Origin: Variovorax sp. PBS-H4
GTDB lineage: Bacteria > Pseudomonadota > Gammaproteobacteria > Burkholderiales > Burkholderiaceae_C
Direction: 5' to 3'
Length of the DNA stretch: 64,000 nt
Assembly: GCF_901827205.1 (NCBI RefSeq)
Contig: NZ_LR594675.1
Span: forward strand, 5,202,001-5,266,000
The notes beneath the pieces are model-generated. The model was not told the DNA's origin. It saw only the letters and a list, made by a program, of their open reading frames with translations, and made no database searches. Within the stretch, counting starts at the first letter, position 1, and the number at the start of each line of letters is the position of its first letter. This document shows, one piece after another, positions 27,699 through 36,957 of the stretch. A program made the position numbers and the translations under genes.

Positions 27699-28088
27699 AT
27701 GCCGCTCGAATACCTCGGCGTCTCGCCCAACGCATCGGACCGCCAAGTCCGCCCCCTCTCGCCAGCCGTCCGCGCGGGCGACTTCGTCTATGTCTCCGGG
27801 CAGGTCCCCGCGGATGCCAAGGGCGAGATCGTGACTGGCGGCATCGAGGCGCAGACGCGCCAGGTGATGGAGAACATCAAGGCGGCGCTGGCGCTGGCCG
27901 GCGCCACGCTCGAGGACGTGTGCAAGAGCACCGTATGGCTGCACGACGCGCGAGATTTCGGTGCCTTCAACCGCGTCTACATGGGCTTCTTCAACGGCAA
28001 CTTCCCCGCACGCTCGACCACCGAGGCGCGGCTGATGGTGGACGCCAAGGTCGAGATCGACGTGGTGGCCTACAAGCCCAAGGCCTGA
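27699..28088 (+). CDS. ridA: RidA-family enamine/imine deaminase
   Basis: A 129-residue trimeric RidA/YjgF protein that hydrolyses reactive 2-aminoacrylate and related enamines to keto acids plus ammonia. Features are 'VYVSGQVPADAKGEIVTGGI', 'QVMENIKAALALAGATLEDV' and the signature 'FPARSTTEARLMVDAKVEIDV', whose Arg anchors the substrate carboxylate. The start has the CAGGAG site 7 nt upstream. It is divergent from an operon with a D-serine dehydratase-like enzyme, which releases exactly this kind of toxic enamine, so it probably serves that pathway. A metallopeptidase-like gene follows after 4 bp. Confidence 0.95.
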   Translation: MPLEYLGVSPNASDRQVRPLSPAVRAGDFVYVSGQVPADAKGEIVTGGIEAQTRQVMENIKAALALAGATLEDVCKSTVWLHDARDFGAFNRVYMGFFNGNFPARSTTEARLMVDAKVEIDVVAYKPKA

Positions 28089-28092
28089 GCCC

Positions 28093-28932
28093 ATGCACCT
28101 GAGCCGCCGCGACGCCCTGCTCGGCACCCTCGCGCTGATGACCCTCCCGGCCGCCCGCTCGGCCCCGGAAGCGGCGCTGTCGCCCCGCGACTTGCACGTC
28201 CCGGGCGGCGTGGCCCGCCTCTCGCTCGGCCCGGCCGCCCACCGACCGCAGGCGCGCACCCTGGAAGACGTGCCGCTGCTGGTGCTGGGCGATGCCATTG
28301 AATGGAGCGCACTGGTCGGCATTCCGCTGTCCGCGCAGCCCGGGGAGGCTCGCGTTCGCGTCCTGCACGAGAACCGCAGCGCGCGAGAGCTGCCTTACGT
28401 CATCGCGTCCAAGCACTACCGCGAGCAGCAGCTCAAGGTGGCGCCGGGACAGGTCGACCTCTCGGCCGACGACATGGCGCGCTACGAGCGCGAACGGGTG
28501 CATCTGCAGGGTGTGATGGCCACCTTCAGCGAGCCGCCGCCTCAAGGCGATCTGCGCATGCAGGTCCCGGTGCCGGGGCGGCGCTCCAGCTCCTTCGGCC
28601 TGCGGCGCGTGTTCAACGGCGAGAAGCGCAATCCGCACAGCGGCATGGACATCGCGGCTGCCACGGGCACGCCGGTGAAAGCGCCGATGGCGGGACGCGT
28701 GATCGACACCGGCCACTACTTCTTCAACGGCGGGACCGTCTGGCTCGACCACGGCGGCGGTCTGCTCACGATGTACTGCCACCTGAGCGCGATCGATGTG
28801 AAGGCCGGGGAGATGGTGAAGGCTGGCGAGCGCTTCTGCGCCGTCGGCGCCACGGGGCGCGTGACGGGCCCGCATCTGCATTGGTCGGTGGTGCTCAACC
28901 GGGCGATGGTGGATCCAGGGTTGTTTCTGTAG
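28093..28932 (+). CDS. M23-family (LytM) peptidase
   Basis: A 279-residue exported protein with a twin-arginine-like signal (SRRDALLGTLALMTLPAARSA), an N-terminal region with 'GGVARLSLGPAAHRP', and a C-terminal LytM domain: 'SSSFGLRRVFNGEKRNPHSGMDIAA' with the first zinc His and Asp (HSGMD), 'APMAGRVIDTGHYFFNGGTV', 'DHGGGLLTMYCHLSAI' and 'GRVTGPHLHWSVVLN' with the HxH pair. All zinc and catalytic residues are present, so it should be an active peptidoglycan endopeptidase. It starts 4 bp after ridA and is probably cotranscribed, although a functional link is not obvious unless wall-derived D-amino-acid peptides are the nutrient (inference). Confidence 0.93.
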   Translation: MHLSRRDALLGTLALMTLPAARSAPEAALSPRDLHVPGGVARLSLGPAAHRPQARTLEDVPLLVLGDAIEWSALVGIPLSAQPGEARVRVLHENRSARELPYVIASKHYREQQLKVAPGQVDLSADDMARYERERVHLQGVMATFSEPPPQGDLRMQVPVPGRRSSSFGLRRVFNGEKRNPHSGMDIAAATGTPVKAPMAGRVIDTGHYFFNGGTVWLDHGGGLLTMYCHLSAIDVKAGEMVKAGERFCAVGATGRVTGPHLHWSVVLNRAMVDPGLFL

Positions 28933-29791
28933 TGCGATGAGCCGCCTAGATCAATCCAGACTCATCGATCAGATCAAATACAGTCGCCTTGGCTGCGTCT
29001 CTTCATATCGCATCAAGAATAACTTTTTACTAATGCCGCCCAGCGCCCACATTGCCTTTGATGTCTTGAACATCCTGTAGACCCCATCCGGTTTGGTTGA
29101 TGGGATCGTGCCACGTGGAGCAGCAGAGGAATTTGTTTCGTTTGCAGGCCTTGCGAAGACATGATTGGCGGCCCAATCATTCACCTGACTGAGGGCCTGA
29201 GAGGCCGCAGCGCCCCTGCACTCACCTCTAGTGAGGGAACTACCGCCCAAGATTCGGAGCGAAGCGAAGGAGGCGATTCGAAGGAGTACTGCAAAGGTGA
29301 TGGCGATTTGCGGCTTGCTTGTTTCAGAAAAGCGAAATATTTTGCTCAAATTCTATATCCCCCTTATCTCCCGAAAGTGATCAACACGCCATCGGTCGTA
29401 CCTTCAGCGCTCGTTCCACGCGGGCACGATAGCTGGCACCGCATACTATTCCCGTCGCATCAAACGCAAGCTCTCCAGAGGCGACCTCTACAATTGCGAC
29501 AACGTCTGCTTCTATTGTCAGCTTTTTCAGATTAGCAAGAGTCCTGCCTTCGGCCTTGGCCAATCCTCCGCTGATGAGATCAGCAGAGGAGGATAAGCTG
29601 TTGCAGGAAAGTCCACCTCCGTTTCAATTCCTGCACAACTATTCTCCTGTTGCCTTAAACAAACGCAGATCGCCCCAACTGACAAGTGATCTGTTATTGA
29701 CCTCACTGACACCAGCACGCCTCCACTGACGATACGGAGCGAGGCGATGGAGGGCCAAGGGAAGCTGTGGTCTGCATTGGTGCCGCATTGC
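28933..29791. other. AT-richer region without convincing genes, downstream of the rhs locus
   Basis: This 859 bp stretch has lower GC than its surroundings. Only short frames are present on the minus strand: one of 126 codons at 28969-29349 (includes 'SQVNDWAANHVFARPANET') and a piece at 29381-29563 ('LKKLTIEADVVAIVEVASG'). Neither has a good ribosome site or a recognisable family, and both run into low-complexity artefact-like text. A sequence of the type GATTCGGAGCGAAGCGAAGG near 29252 recurs loosely near 29735. The best guess is remnants of displaced toxin or immunity cassettes behind rhs. Confidence 0.4.
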
Positions 29792-30184
29792 TCAGCAAAA
29801 AACCTCAACCACAGCTGGATTTTTAACCTTTAATGTCAATTCCCATAGATCATTTCGCCTCAAAAACGCAGAAGAAGTTTCTCCTGGGGCAGAAAAAACC
29901 TGATTTCCTTCAAGGCCTGCGCTGTCAATGATTTTTTTTCGCAAAAAATCTAGATCTTCGCCATTAGATCCCCATTTTTCGCCTTTTTGAATAGATATGC
30001 GAACAAATCGACGGTTTTTGCATCGTTCCGTGATGAAAGTTGAAATTTCATCAAATTTCAACTTTTCAGCGGCGGATGTTTTTACATTCGAGGCACTCAT
30101 AACTAAAATTTTATTTTGATGAATTGAATCTGGGAATGCATTCCCGCTTGCAATCAAAACAAGAAAAAACCAGAATATTTTCAT
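29792..30184 (-). CDS. Small exported protein, candidate immunity factor for the Rhs tip
   Basis: A 130-residue protein with a clear signal peptide (MKIFWFFLVLIASGNAFP), so the mature part is periplasmic. No family is recognised. The mature chain has 'KLKFDEISTFITERCKNRRF' and 'GEKWGSNGEDLDFLRKKIID', then a C-terminal strand-rich part 'NDLWELTLKVKNPAVVEVFC'. The start lies only 7 bp after the rhs stop on the same strand, and base composition matches the AT-rich Rhs tip rather than the GC-rich core. That is the usual position and signature of an immunity gene exchanged together with its toxin tip. Its function is inferred from position only. Confidence 0.6.
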   Translation of the reverse strand: MKIFWFFLVLIASGNAFPDSIHQNKILVMSASNVKTSAAEKLKFDEISTFITERCKNRRFVRISIQKGEKWGSNGEDLDFLRKKIIDSAGLEGNQVFSAPGETSSAFLRRNDLWELTLKVKNPAVVEVFC

Positions 30185-30191
30185 GTGATTT

Positions 30192-33100
30192 CTATGGTCT
30201 TCTGAGAGGCATTTGTTGAAGTATCTGATTCCTGAATTTAGCCTCAAAGGCTGAACCAAAATCAAGGGCAGGAAATTCCCAAGGGCGCTGTTCGTAGTTC
30301 ATGTTAGCTTGTTGTTGCGTGGCATTTGCCACCAAGCTTCTATTTTCAGTCGTTGAATGAAGATATTCGTGCGCTACGATGTTGACCTGATTGGTGCTGG
30401 TGGTGTTGAAAAAATCAGGGTGCATGGTCGCCGTATTGGCATTCGCAGTATAAGTGGCATAAATTCCAGAATCACGTGCCTGCGTATTTACCAGAGGGAC
30501 GACAAAATTCATCTGATTAAAGGACGCTGCCGAGCAAGCTGAACATATGTCCGCCACCGAATCCATTCTCGTACCAGCGAAAGAGGTCACTTCATTCACT
30601 GTTCGAATGTTGTTCACGCGGATATCGTTAACTGCTCGTACAACGCCAGCCCCCAGCGCTGCTGCCTGGCTGGCGATCAAGCCGGTAGGGTCGGTCCTGT
30701 TCGCGGGGTTGCTTCCTACATAGGCATACAGGTTCACATCGTCCTTGTAGCCAATCGGGTCCGTCTGCAGGAACCTCCCCAGGCTCGGCGAGTAGAAGCG
30801 CGCCTTGTAGTGGTACAGCCCCAGATCACCGAGGAGCTGCTGGCCGGTGTAGCGGAACCTCGGGCCCGTCGTGGTGTTCGGCTCGCCGTAGGGCCCATAG
30901 CTGTAGATGCCCGTGGAGGCCCCGGTTGCATTGGCCGTGGCCACGATGCTGCCCAGGTGGTCCGCATAGAACCAGTTCTTCGCAGTGGTGCCTGCGCCCT
31001 CGTACCAGACGATCGGCTCGTCGGTGCCCGGTCCATGCACATAGCGCCTTTGCAGCGTCGTGCCCGCCGCGTCGTACTCGGCAATCAGGTTCGCGGCGTC
31101 GTACAGCAGGTTCGTCGTGCTGGCCCCGATCACCGTCTGCCTGAGCCTTCCTTCGGCGTCATAGCTCAGGGTCGCCGCGGTGCCCGTCTTGCTCGCCGTC
31201 TTCAGCCGGTTGTCCAGGTCGTAGCCGTAGCTCCAGATGCCGTCGCCCGTGAGGTTGCCGTTGGCGTCGTAGCTCTGCGCTGCGCCTGCAGCGGCGGTGT
31301 ACTGGTTCAGCCCGTTGCTGGTGTAGCTCTTCGTGCCCGGTGTGGCTCCGCTCCACTGGTACAGGTTGTTGGTCCAGGCAACGCTCTTGAGTTCTCTGAG
31401 CTGGTTGCGCGTATACGCGTACTGCACCTCCTGCGATGGTGAGGCCAGGAAGTTCTTCAGCGTGGCCAAGGCGCCCTGGTTGTCATAGGCACGCTGCACG
31501 GTGGTGCCGTTGCCCAGCGTCACGGTGGTGCGCCGGCCGAGGTCGTCGTAGGCGTAGCTGGCGAGGTTGACGCTGCCGTTCTCCTGGATGACGCTCGGCC
31601 GGTTGAGGGCGTCGTAGCTGGTGCTCGTGTAGAACGCGTCGGGCCAGGTGCTGCGGATTCGGTTGCCGGCGGCGTCGTACTGGTGGCTGAGGGTCTTGCC
31701 GCCTGCGGTGGTGCTCGTGAGACGCCCGGCGTTGTCCCAGGCGTAGCTGATGGCATGGCTGCCATTGGCGAACTGGGCGGCAGTTCTCAAGCCACGAAGG
31801 TCGTAGCCGAACTGGACGTTGTCCGCCGTGTTCGGATAGGACCGGGCGGTCAGGCGGTTGAGGTTGTCCCAGCCCTGGGTGATGGTCTGGCCATTGCGCC
31901 TGCGCAGGCTCGTGACGTTGCCGTTGGCGTCGTACGCGTTCTCCTCGTAGTCGTTCGCATTGGCATAGAGCGGCTGGTTAGGCAACGGGTAGTAGGTACG
32001 CGCCAGGCGATCGAAGCCGTCGTAGGTGTGGACGGTGAGGTTGTTCTTGGCGTCCTTGACCGAATCGACATTGCCGTTGGGCGTGTAGGTGTAGCTGACG
32101 TAGGCCTGGGCCAGGCTGGTGCCCACGGCCTTGTTGACGGCCCGCACGCTGTCGTCGAGGTTGTAGACGGTCTCGGTGACGCGGTTGCCGCCGTCGACTG
32201 CGGGGAGGTATTGCGCGGCCCGGAAGGGCCGATCCAGGTCGTCGTAGGCGGTGTCGGCGATGGGCGTTGGCGCCGCCTCGGTGGGACAGCTGGTGGCCGC
32301 GGCGGTGACGCCCGGGCCCCAGGTCCGGGTGAGCTTGCCGGTCTCGCTGTAGCGGCTGCAGCTCACGAGCCATTGGGCGCCCTGCTGCGCTGCGCTCTGG
32401 ACCGCACGGCCATCCGCGTCATAGGCCGTGCGCGTCTGCTTGCCCATCGCATCGGTGACCTGCGTGGGCCGGCGCTCAGTGTCGTAGGTGGTGGCGATGG
32501 TGTCAGCGACATCGGTGCGCGGGCCATCGACGCCGGTGAGGTTGCCGACGGCGTCGTAGGTGAAGGTGCTCGTCAGGTTGAGCTTGCCGGCGCCACTGTC
32601 GACCGTGCTGGTCTGCGGCACGTACTTGTTGGCGGCGTTGTAGGCGGTGGCGGTCAGCACCGTGCTGCTGGAACTGGTCTTGACGGTCTTCGAGCTCGGC
32701 AGGTAGAAGGTCGTGAAGCCGCTGGGCGTGAAGGCGCTGTAGGCGTAGGTGGTCTGCGGCGGCGCACCGGCAGCATCGGCCGGCGCGGTGATGGTCAGCG
32801 GTAGACCCAGCATGTAGCTGTAGCTGGTGGTCTTGCCTCGGGCATCGGTGGCGCTGGACACCTGGTTGAAGGCGCTCTCGTAAGTGAAGCTCTGCACGCG
32901 GTTGGCCAGACCACTGCCGGGCTTGGCGATGCTGGTGAGGGTCTTGACGTTGTGCGTGCAGCGCTTGGCGGGGGCCACGGCGCAGGGGGCGTCGTCGTAG
33001 GCGTACTCGGTGGCGTTGCCCTCGGGGAATTGCTTGCGGATGAGGCGCGACTGGCCGTCGTAGGTGTTGGTGGTCCAGTTGCCCGCGGGCGTGCTGGACT

Positions 33101-36100
33101 GGACGGTGTTGCCCTGGGCGTCGATGTAGTTGGTGCGCGCAGTGCCGCCCGGGCCGACCTCCTCGGTGCGCGAGCCGGCGAAGAAGTATTCGTAGGTCTT
33201 GCCGCGCGCGTTGGTCTGGGTCTTCACGCGGCCCAGGCTGTCATAGACGTTGGTGGCGGCCGCCACCGTGGGGAAGCTCGGGTAGTACAGGCTCGTCATC
33301 TGGCCGGGCAGGCCGTAGGCGAAGGTGGTGGCCTGGCTCAGGGTGTTGGTGAAGGTCTTGAGGTTCGCGTTGGTGTCGTAGCCGTAGCTGACGGAGCGCG
33401 TTCCGTCGCTCACCTGGGTGATGCGCCCGCTGGCGTTGGTGAAGCTGAGGGTGCGGCCCAGGCTGTTCTGCACCTGGGTGAGGTCGCTGCCCGAGTAGGT
33501 GAACCTGGCCTGGATGCCGCTGGGCTCGGTGTAGGTTTCGGCCTTGCCGGCGGTGTTGAACTTGAGGACGGCGCGGTTGAGGGCCTCATAGCTGTAGGTG
33601 TTGTCCGCGGCGTTCCTGCTGAGCTTGATGGGCTTGCCTGGCGGCGGGTTGTAGCTGCCGTCGGGCAGCTTGACGAAGACTTCGCCGTTGAGGCCCTGGG
33701 TGACGACGACGGTGTTGTCGATGAGCTGGTCGCCGAACCAGCGCTGGCCGAGGGTGGCGGTGACGAGCTTGGCGAGCGGGCGCGCCGGGTCCATCAGGAG
33801 GTCGAAGGAGGCCTTGTGCTCGACGAGGGTGCCCACGGCATCCAGGGCGGAGTCCTCGCCCATGGCCTGGAAGCCATCGGAGTTGACGGCCGCGGTGGCG
33901 TTGAAGTTGTGGGTCCAGCCCTTGCCCAACGGGCCGTTCTGGTTGCGCAGGCCGGAGCTGTACAGGCGCTGGAAGCCCAGGCTCTGGGGGAAGCTGCCGA
34001 TGCCGACGTTGAGGTCCTCGTGGTTGTAGAGGAAGTGGCCCTGCACCATGTCGATGGGGTCGCCGTAGGCGGAGCCGGAGTAGTTCTCGACGGTGGGCGG
34101 CGAAGGCATGGCAGCACCGGCGATGGTGTTGGCGAAGACGGCGGCCTGCGGCTGGGTGCCGTAACCACCGGACAGCCCATCACTGATGACGGAGCCCAGG
34201 TACAACCCGGAGCCGACGGTGAAGTAGCCGGCCCCCGCCCAGCTGTTCTCGGCGATGTCGCAGCGCGCGGGCAGGATCAGGCGCAAGCCGGAGGCGAGGT
34301 AGCTGCTGAAGTTGCCGAGGTGCGCGCCGCAGTTGACCAGGTTGGGTTGAACGGCGCTGGCGTAGTTGGCGGAGGTGGCGTTGTAGATGCGCTGGCCACT
34401 GGCAGAAGCGAGGTCGATGAGCTTGACGGTGGAGACGGCCGGCACGCCGGTGGTCTGCTGCACGGCGGTGGACTCCAGGATGCTCAGGTGCATGGCCCAG
34501 TTGGCGAAGGCGGCACTCTCCTTGTCGAGGTTGCCCGCGAGGTTGGCCACGGCCAGGACGTTGCTGGGGAGGTCGACGTAGGCGCTGCCGGTGTAGCCGA
34601 CGATGCCGACCTGGTGCTGGTGCAAGAGGGTGGTGTCGGCGATGCGCTCGGTGAGGGTGCCGGCGTGGGTGTTCTGGGCGATCCACTGGGCGCCGATGAC
34701 GCCCAGGGTGCTGCCCAGCAAGGGTTCGGAGGCGTCGGCGGCGCCGGAGGCCTTGAGGTCGCTGAGCGTCCTGCGGTAGTTCTCGGCAGGGCCTCGGCCG
34801 GCGGGGCCCCAGCCGTTGGCGATGAGGAAGGTGTTGGTGCCGCCGCCTCTGATCCTCTGGGTGAAGCTGTGGTTGGCCCAGGTGGAGACGTAGGCGTTGT
34901 GGGTGACGGTGAAGGTGATGGGGGCGGAGGTGCCGGGGGTCACTGCGGTACCGGGAGCGCCGACCGCAAGGCCGTCGAGCTTGAGGACGGGCTGGTTGGC
35001 GCCGTTGTAGGTGATGCTCAGGCGTTTGCCGTAGATGGCGTCGGAGGTGTAGGTCTGGTCGATGCCCTGGTACTGCACGCGCAGGGTGGGCTTCATGTAG
35101 CCGGGGAGCTCGGCGAGCTCCTCGCTGCCCCAGGCGGTGTTCTGGTAGGGCAGCGCGGTCTGGCGCAAGGCGCCGTAGAAGGGGGTGATGGCCTTGCCGC
35201 CGAGGACGTCGTCCAGGGTGGCGGCGGGTTTGTTGGTGCGCAGGTAGCCGGCCAGCTGGGTGGCGTAGGTGGCGAGGTTGTTGCGGATGTTGGTGCGGTT
35301 GAGGTTCTGGACGTAGTCGGCCGCGACGGTGGCGCCGCTCTGGGCAGATGACAGGTAGTTGGCGGCGTCGTAGCCGGTGGTGGCGGCGCTGGCGAGGTCG
35401 ATGCCGCTCTTGAAGGTGTGGGGCTTGTAGCTGGGGTCGAAGACGTACCAGCTGCCGTTGATCCTGGTCTTGACCCAGACGTGCTCGATGGAGACGTCGG
35501 TCAATGCGGCCACGGTGCCGGGGCAGGTGCCGGCGGTGGTGGCGTTGATCTCGTAGACGGGGATCTGGGCCTGGCCGAGCAGCGAGAGGACACCGCAGGC
35601 GTTGGCGGTGTTGACGCCCCACCACTCGGCGAGCTGGGCGGCGCTGAGCTTGGCGATGCCGCGCACGTAGTTGGCCTCCAGGCCGGAGGCGCGCAGGAGC
35701 TGGACCATCAAGGCGGCCTGGTCGTGGGCGGTGGCCTGGTTGTCGAGGACTGCGCCGAGCGCGCCCTTCTGGATACCGAAGGTGGGGTAGTACTCGATGT
35801 TGTTGCGGATGTACTGGTAGATGAGGTCGGGGTGGTTGCGCAGGGACCGGGCGAGCTCGGCGATGGAGGCGGGGCCGGAGGCGGCGGCGTCGCCGGCGAT
35901 CTTGGCGGCGGAGGCGGAGGTCTTGCCGGTCTTGGGGGCCGCAGAGGCAGGCAAGACGCCCTGGTTGACGTTGGCCGGAAGGACTCGGGTCTTCAGGACG
36001 CTTTGCGCGTCGGCGAAGCTGACCGGGGGCATGTTGGCGCGCAGGACGCCAGGGGCGGGGGCGAATTGACCGGGGGTGCCGGGGGTGCTGCGGGTGCCGG

Positions 36101-36434
36101 TAGCGCCTGCCCCGCGGGCCGAGACGTTGGCCTCCTTGGCACCGTCCTTGACGGCCTCGCGCCGCACGGGGTCCTTGGTGCTGGGCAGGTCGACCGCTTG
36201 GTAGCGCAGCGCGGGCTGGCCACTGGTGAAGCTCAGCGGACTGCCAGCGCCCGACGTGCTGCTGGAAGAGGAGCGCAGGCTGACACCCGACTTGGCAACG
36301 GGAACACCGAGCGCGATGGATGGAGGTGCAGCCTTGCGTGCAACGCCGCTCTGGATCTGTGCGGCAGCAATACCGCCTGCAAGCGACGTGGCAACGGCCA
36401 CGGCAACGGCGCACGCGCGCGCGAGCTTGGACAT
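30192..36434 (-). CDS. Exported Rhs/YD-repeat protein with transglutaminase-like N-terminus and zinc-protease-type tip
   Basis: A 2080-residue polymorphic toxin. Residues 1-26 are a Sec signal (MSKLARACAVAVAVATSLAG). At about 200-340 lies a transglutaminase-like domain with 'QATAHDQAALMVQLLRASGL' (the usual Cys is replaced), 'IEHVWVKTRI' and 'YVFDPSYKPH'. From 'PIDMVQGHFLYNHEDL' on, the long YD-repeat shell runs to the core-end signature 'ARFYSPSLGRFLQTDPIGY' and 'NPANRTDPTGL'. The variable tip, residues about 1920-2080, is AT-richer and contains HEYLH (2022-2026) followed by 'EQRPWEFPALDFG' with Glu2053, the pattern of a zincin (HExxH plus a downstream Glu). The start has an AGGGAG site. No T6SS or VgrG gene is nearby; the signal peptide suggests Sec export. 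Confidence 0.9.
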   Translation of the reverse strand: MSKLARACAVAVAVATSLAGGIAAAQIQSGVARKAAPPSIALGVPVAKSGVSLRSSSSSTSGAGSPLSFTSGQPALRYQAVDLPSTKDPVRREAVKDGAKEANVSARGAGATGTRSTPGTPGQFAPAPGVLRANMPPVSFADAQSVLKTRVLPANVNQGVLPASAAPKTGKTSASAAKIAGDAAASGPASIAELARSLRNHPDLIYQYIRNNIEYYPTFGIQKGALGAVLDNQATAHDQAALMVQLLRASGLEANYVRGIAKLSAAQLAEWWGVNTANACGVLSLLGQAQIPVYEINATTAGTCPGTVAALTDVSIEHVWVKTRINGSWYVFDPSYKPHTFKSGIDLASAATTGYDAANYLSSAQSGATVAADYVQNLNRTNIRNNLATYATQLAGYLRTNKPAATLDDVLGGKAITPFYGALRQTALPYQNTAWGSEELAELPGYMKPTLRVQYQGIDQTYTSDAIYGKRLSITYNGANQPVLKLDGLAVGAPGTAVTPGTSAPITFTVTHNAYVSTWANHSFTQRIRGGGTNTFLIANGWGPAGRGPAENYRRTLSDLKASGAADASEPLLGSTLGVIGAQWIAQNTHAGTLTERIADTTLLHQHQVGIVGYTGSAYVDLPSNVLAVANLAGNLDKESAAFANWAMHLSILESTAVQQTTGVPAVSTVKLIDLASASGQRIYNATSANYASAVQPNLVNCGAHLGNFSSYLASGLRLILPARCDIAENSWAGAGYFTVGSGLYLGSVISDGLSGGYGTQPQAAVFANTIAGAAMPSPPTVENYSGSAYGDPIDMVQGHFLYNHEDLNVGIGSFPQSLGFQRLYSSGLRNQNGPLGKGWTHNFNATAAVNSDGFQAMGEDSALDAVGTLVEHKASFDLLMDPARPLAKLVTATLGQRWFGDQLIDNTVVVTQGLNGEVFVKLPDGSYNPPPGKPIKLSRNAADNTYSYEALNRAVLKFNTAGKAETYTEPSGIQARFTYSGSDLTQVQNSLGRTLSFTNASGRITQVSDGTRSVSYGYDTNANLKTFTNTLSQATTFAYGLPGQMTSLYYPSFPTVAAATNVYDSLGRVKTQTNARGKTYEYFFAGSRTEEVGPGGTARTNYIDAQGNTVQSSTPAGNWTTNTYDGQSRLIRKQFPEGNATEYAYDDAPCAVAPAKRCTHNVKTLTSIAKPGSGLANRVQSFTYESAFNQVSSATDARGKTTSYSYMLGLPLTITAPADAAGAPPQTTYAYSAFTPSGFTTFYLPSSKTVKTSSSSTVLTATAYNAANKYVPQTSTVDSGAGKLNLTSTFTYDAVGNLTGVDGPRTDVADTIATTYDTERRPTQVTDAMGKQTRTAYDADGRAVQSAAQQGAQWLVSCSRYSETGKLTRTWGPGVTAAATSCPTEAAPTPIADTAYDDLDRPFRAAQYLPAVDGGNRVTETVYNLDDSVRAVNKAVGTSLAQAYVSYTYTPNGNVDSVKDAKNNLTVHTYDGFDRLARTYYPLPNQPLYANANDYEENAYDANGNVTSLRRRNGQTITQGWDNLNRLTARSYPNTADNVQFGYDLRGLRTAAQFANGSHAISYAWDNAGRLTSTTAGGKTLSHQYDAAGNRIRSTWPDAFYTSTSYDALNRPSVIQENGSVNLASYAYDDLGRRTTVTLGNGTTVQRAYDNQGALATLKNFLASPSQEVQYAYTRNQLRELKSVAWTNNLYQWSGATPGTKSYTSNGLNQYTAAAGAAQSYDANGNLTGDGIWSYGYDLDNRLKTASKTGTAATLSYDAEGRLRQTVIGASTTNLLYDAANLIAEYDAAGTTLQRRYVHGPGTDEPIVWYEGAGTTAKNWFYADHLGSIVATANATGASTGIYSYGPYGEPNTTTGPRFRYTGQQLLGDLGLYHYKARFYSPSLGRFLQTDPIGYKDDVNLYAYVGSNPANRTDPTGLIASQAAALGAGVVRAVNDIRVNNIRTVNEVTSFAGTRMDSVADICSACSAASFNQMNFVVPLVNTQARDSGIYATYTANANTATMHPDFFNTTSTNQVNIVAHEYLHSTTENRSLVANATQQQANMNYEQRPWEFPALDFGSAFEAKFRNQILQQMPLRRP

Positions 36435-36469
36435 GGGAACTCCCTGAGTTTTTTTATTGGAGAACTGGC

Positions 36470-36492
36470 TGCACACGCTGGGCGTGCAGCGG
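36470..36492. repeat. 23 bp repeat upstream of rhs (partner at 36750-36772)
   Basis: TGCACACGCTGGGCGTGCAG plus CGG matches 36750-36772 (TGCACACGCTGGCAATGCAG plus CGG) at 20 of 23 positions. This copy is in the 69 bp gap between the mini YD gene and rhs; the other is inside the start of the mini gene. It can also fold into a short hairpin. A duplication linking the two genes is possible, but the match is short. Confidence 0.35.
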
Positions 36493-36503
36493 GAACCGGC
36501 GGG

Positions 36504-36785
36504 CTACGACGAGGTGGCCGCGACCGAAGTTCGATTACCTGCGGCGTCGTAGCTGTAGGTGATGGTGGTGGTGGAGGTACCGTCGCTGTAGACGGTACTG
36601 GCCAGGCGGCCTAGGGCGTCGTAGCTGCAGCTCACAGAACCGGCATGCGCTGCGAGGGCAACGGCGCACAGGCCGGCGGCGATAACTGTGCGGCTCAACA
36701 TCCGCGCCAGCACATGATGACCGGGTGGGATCAAAGCGTGAAACTTCGATGCACACGCTGGCAATGCAGCGGTCTTCTTATTCAT
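36504..36785 (-). CDS. Mini YD-repeat protein with signal sequence
   Basis: A 93-residue protein made of a leader, a hydrophobic signal segment (LSRTVIAAGLCAVALAAHAG) and just two YD/Rhs-type motifs: 'CSYDALGRLASTVYSDGTST' and 'TYSYDAAGNRTSV'. Full Rhs shells need dozens of such repeats, so this cannot form a cocoon alone. It ends 69 bp before the rhs start on the same strand and could be a remnant of a second rhs gene, a decoy or an accessory strand. A shorter form starting at the internal ATG at 36701 would begin right at the signal segment but lacks a ribosome site. Confidence 0.6.
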   Translation of the reverse strand: MNKKTAALPACASKFHALIPPGHHVLARMLSRTVIAAGLCAVALAAHAGSVSCSYDALGRLASTVYSDGTSTTTITYSYDAAGNRTSVAATSS

Positions 36786-36957
36786 TGGGGAAGCTCGTTT
36801 CTTTTTGGAGTGGCGGACTGTAGTCGAGCGTCCCTCAAATAAAAACTGGCTTTTTGTCGCGCGAATCTGGCGAATGCCCCCATGCGCGGTGACACATGGA
36901 GGTAGTGAACGCGGAGCGGCCGAACGGCGACATCTTGCGATCGAGTCTGCCCAGTCC

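Noticed and set aside
32952..35351. A 799-codon plus-strand frame opposite rhs
   Set aside because: Low-complexity Gly/Val/Ala text mirroring the YD repeats; no ribosome site or domain.
30192..36434. Type VI secretion delivery of the Rhs protein
   Set aside because: No VgrG, PAAR, Hcp or adaptor gene is present and the protein has a Sec signal, so T6SS delivery is not supported here.
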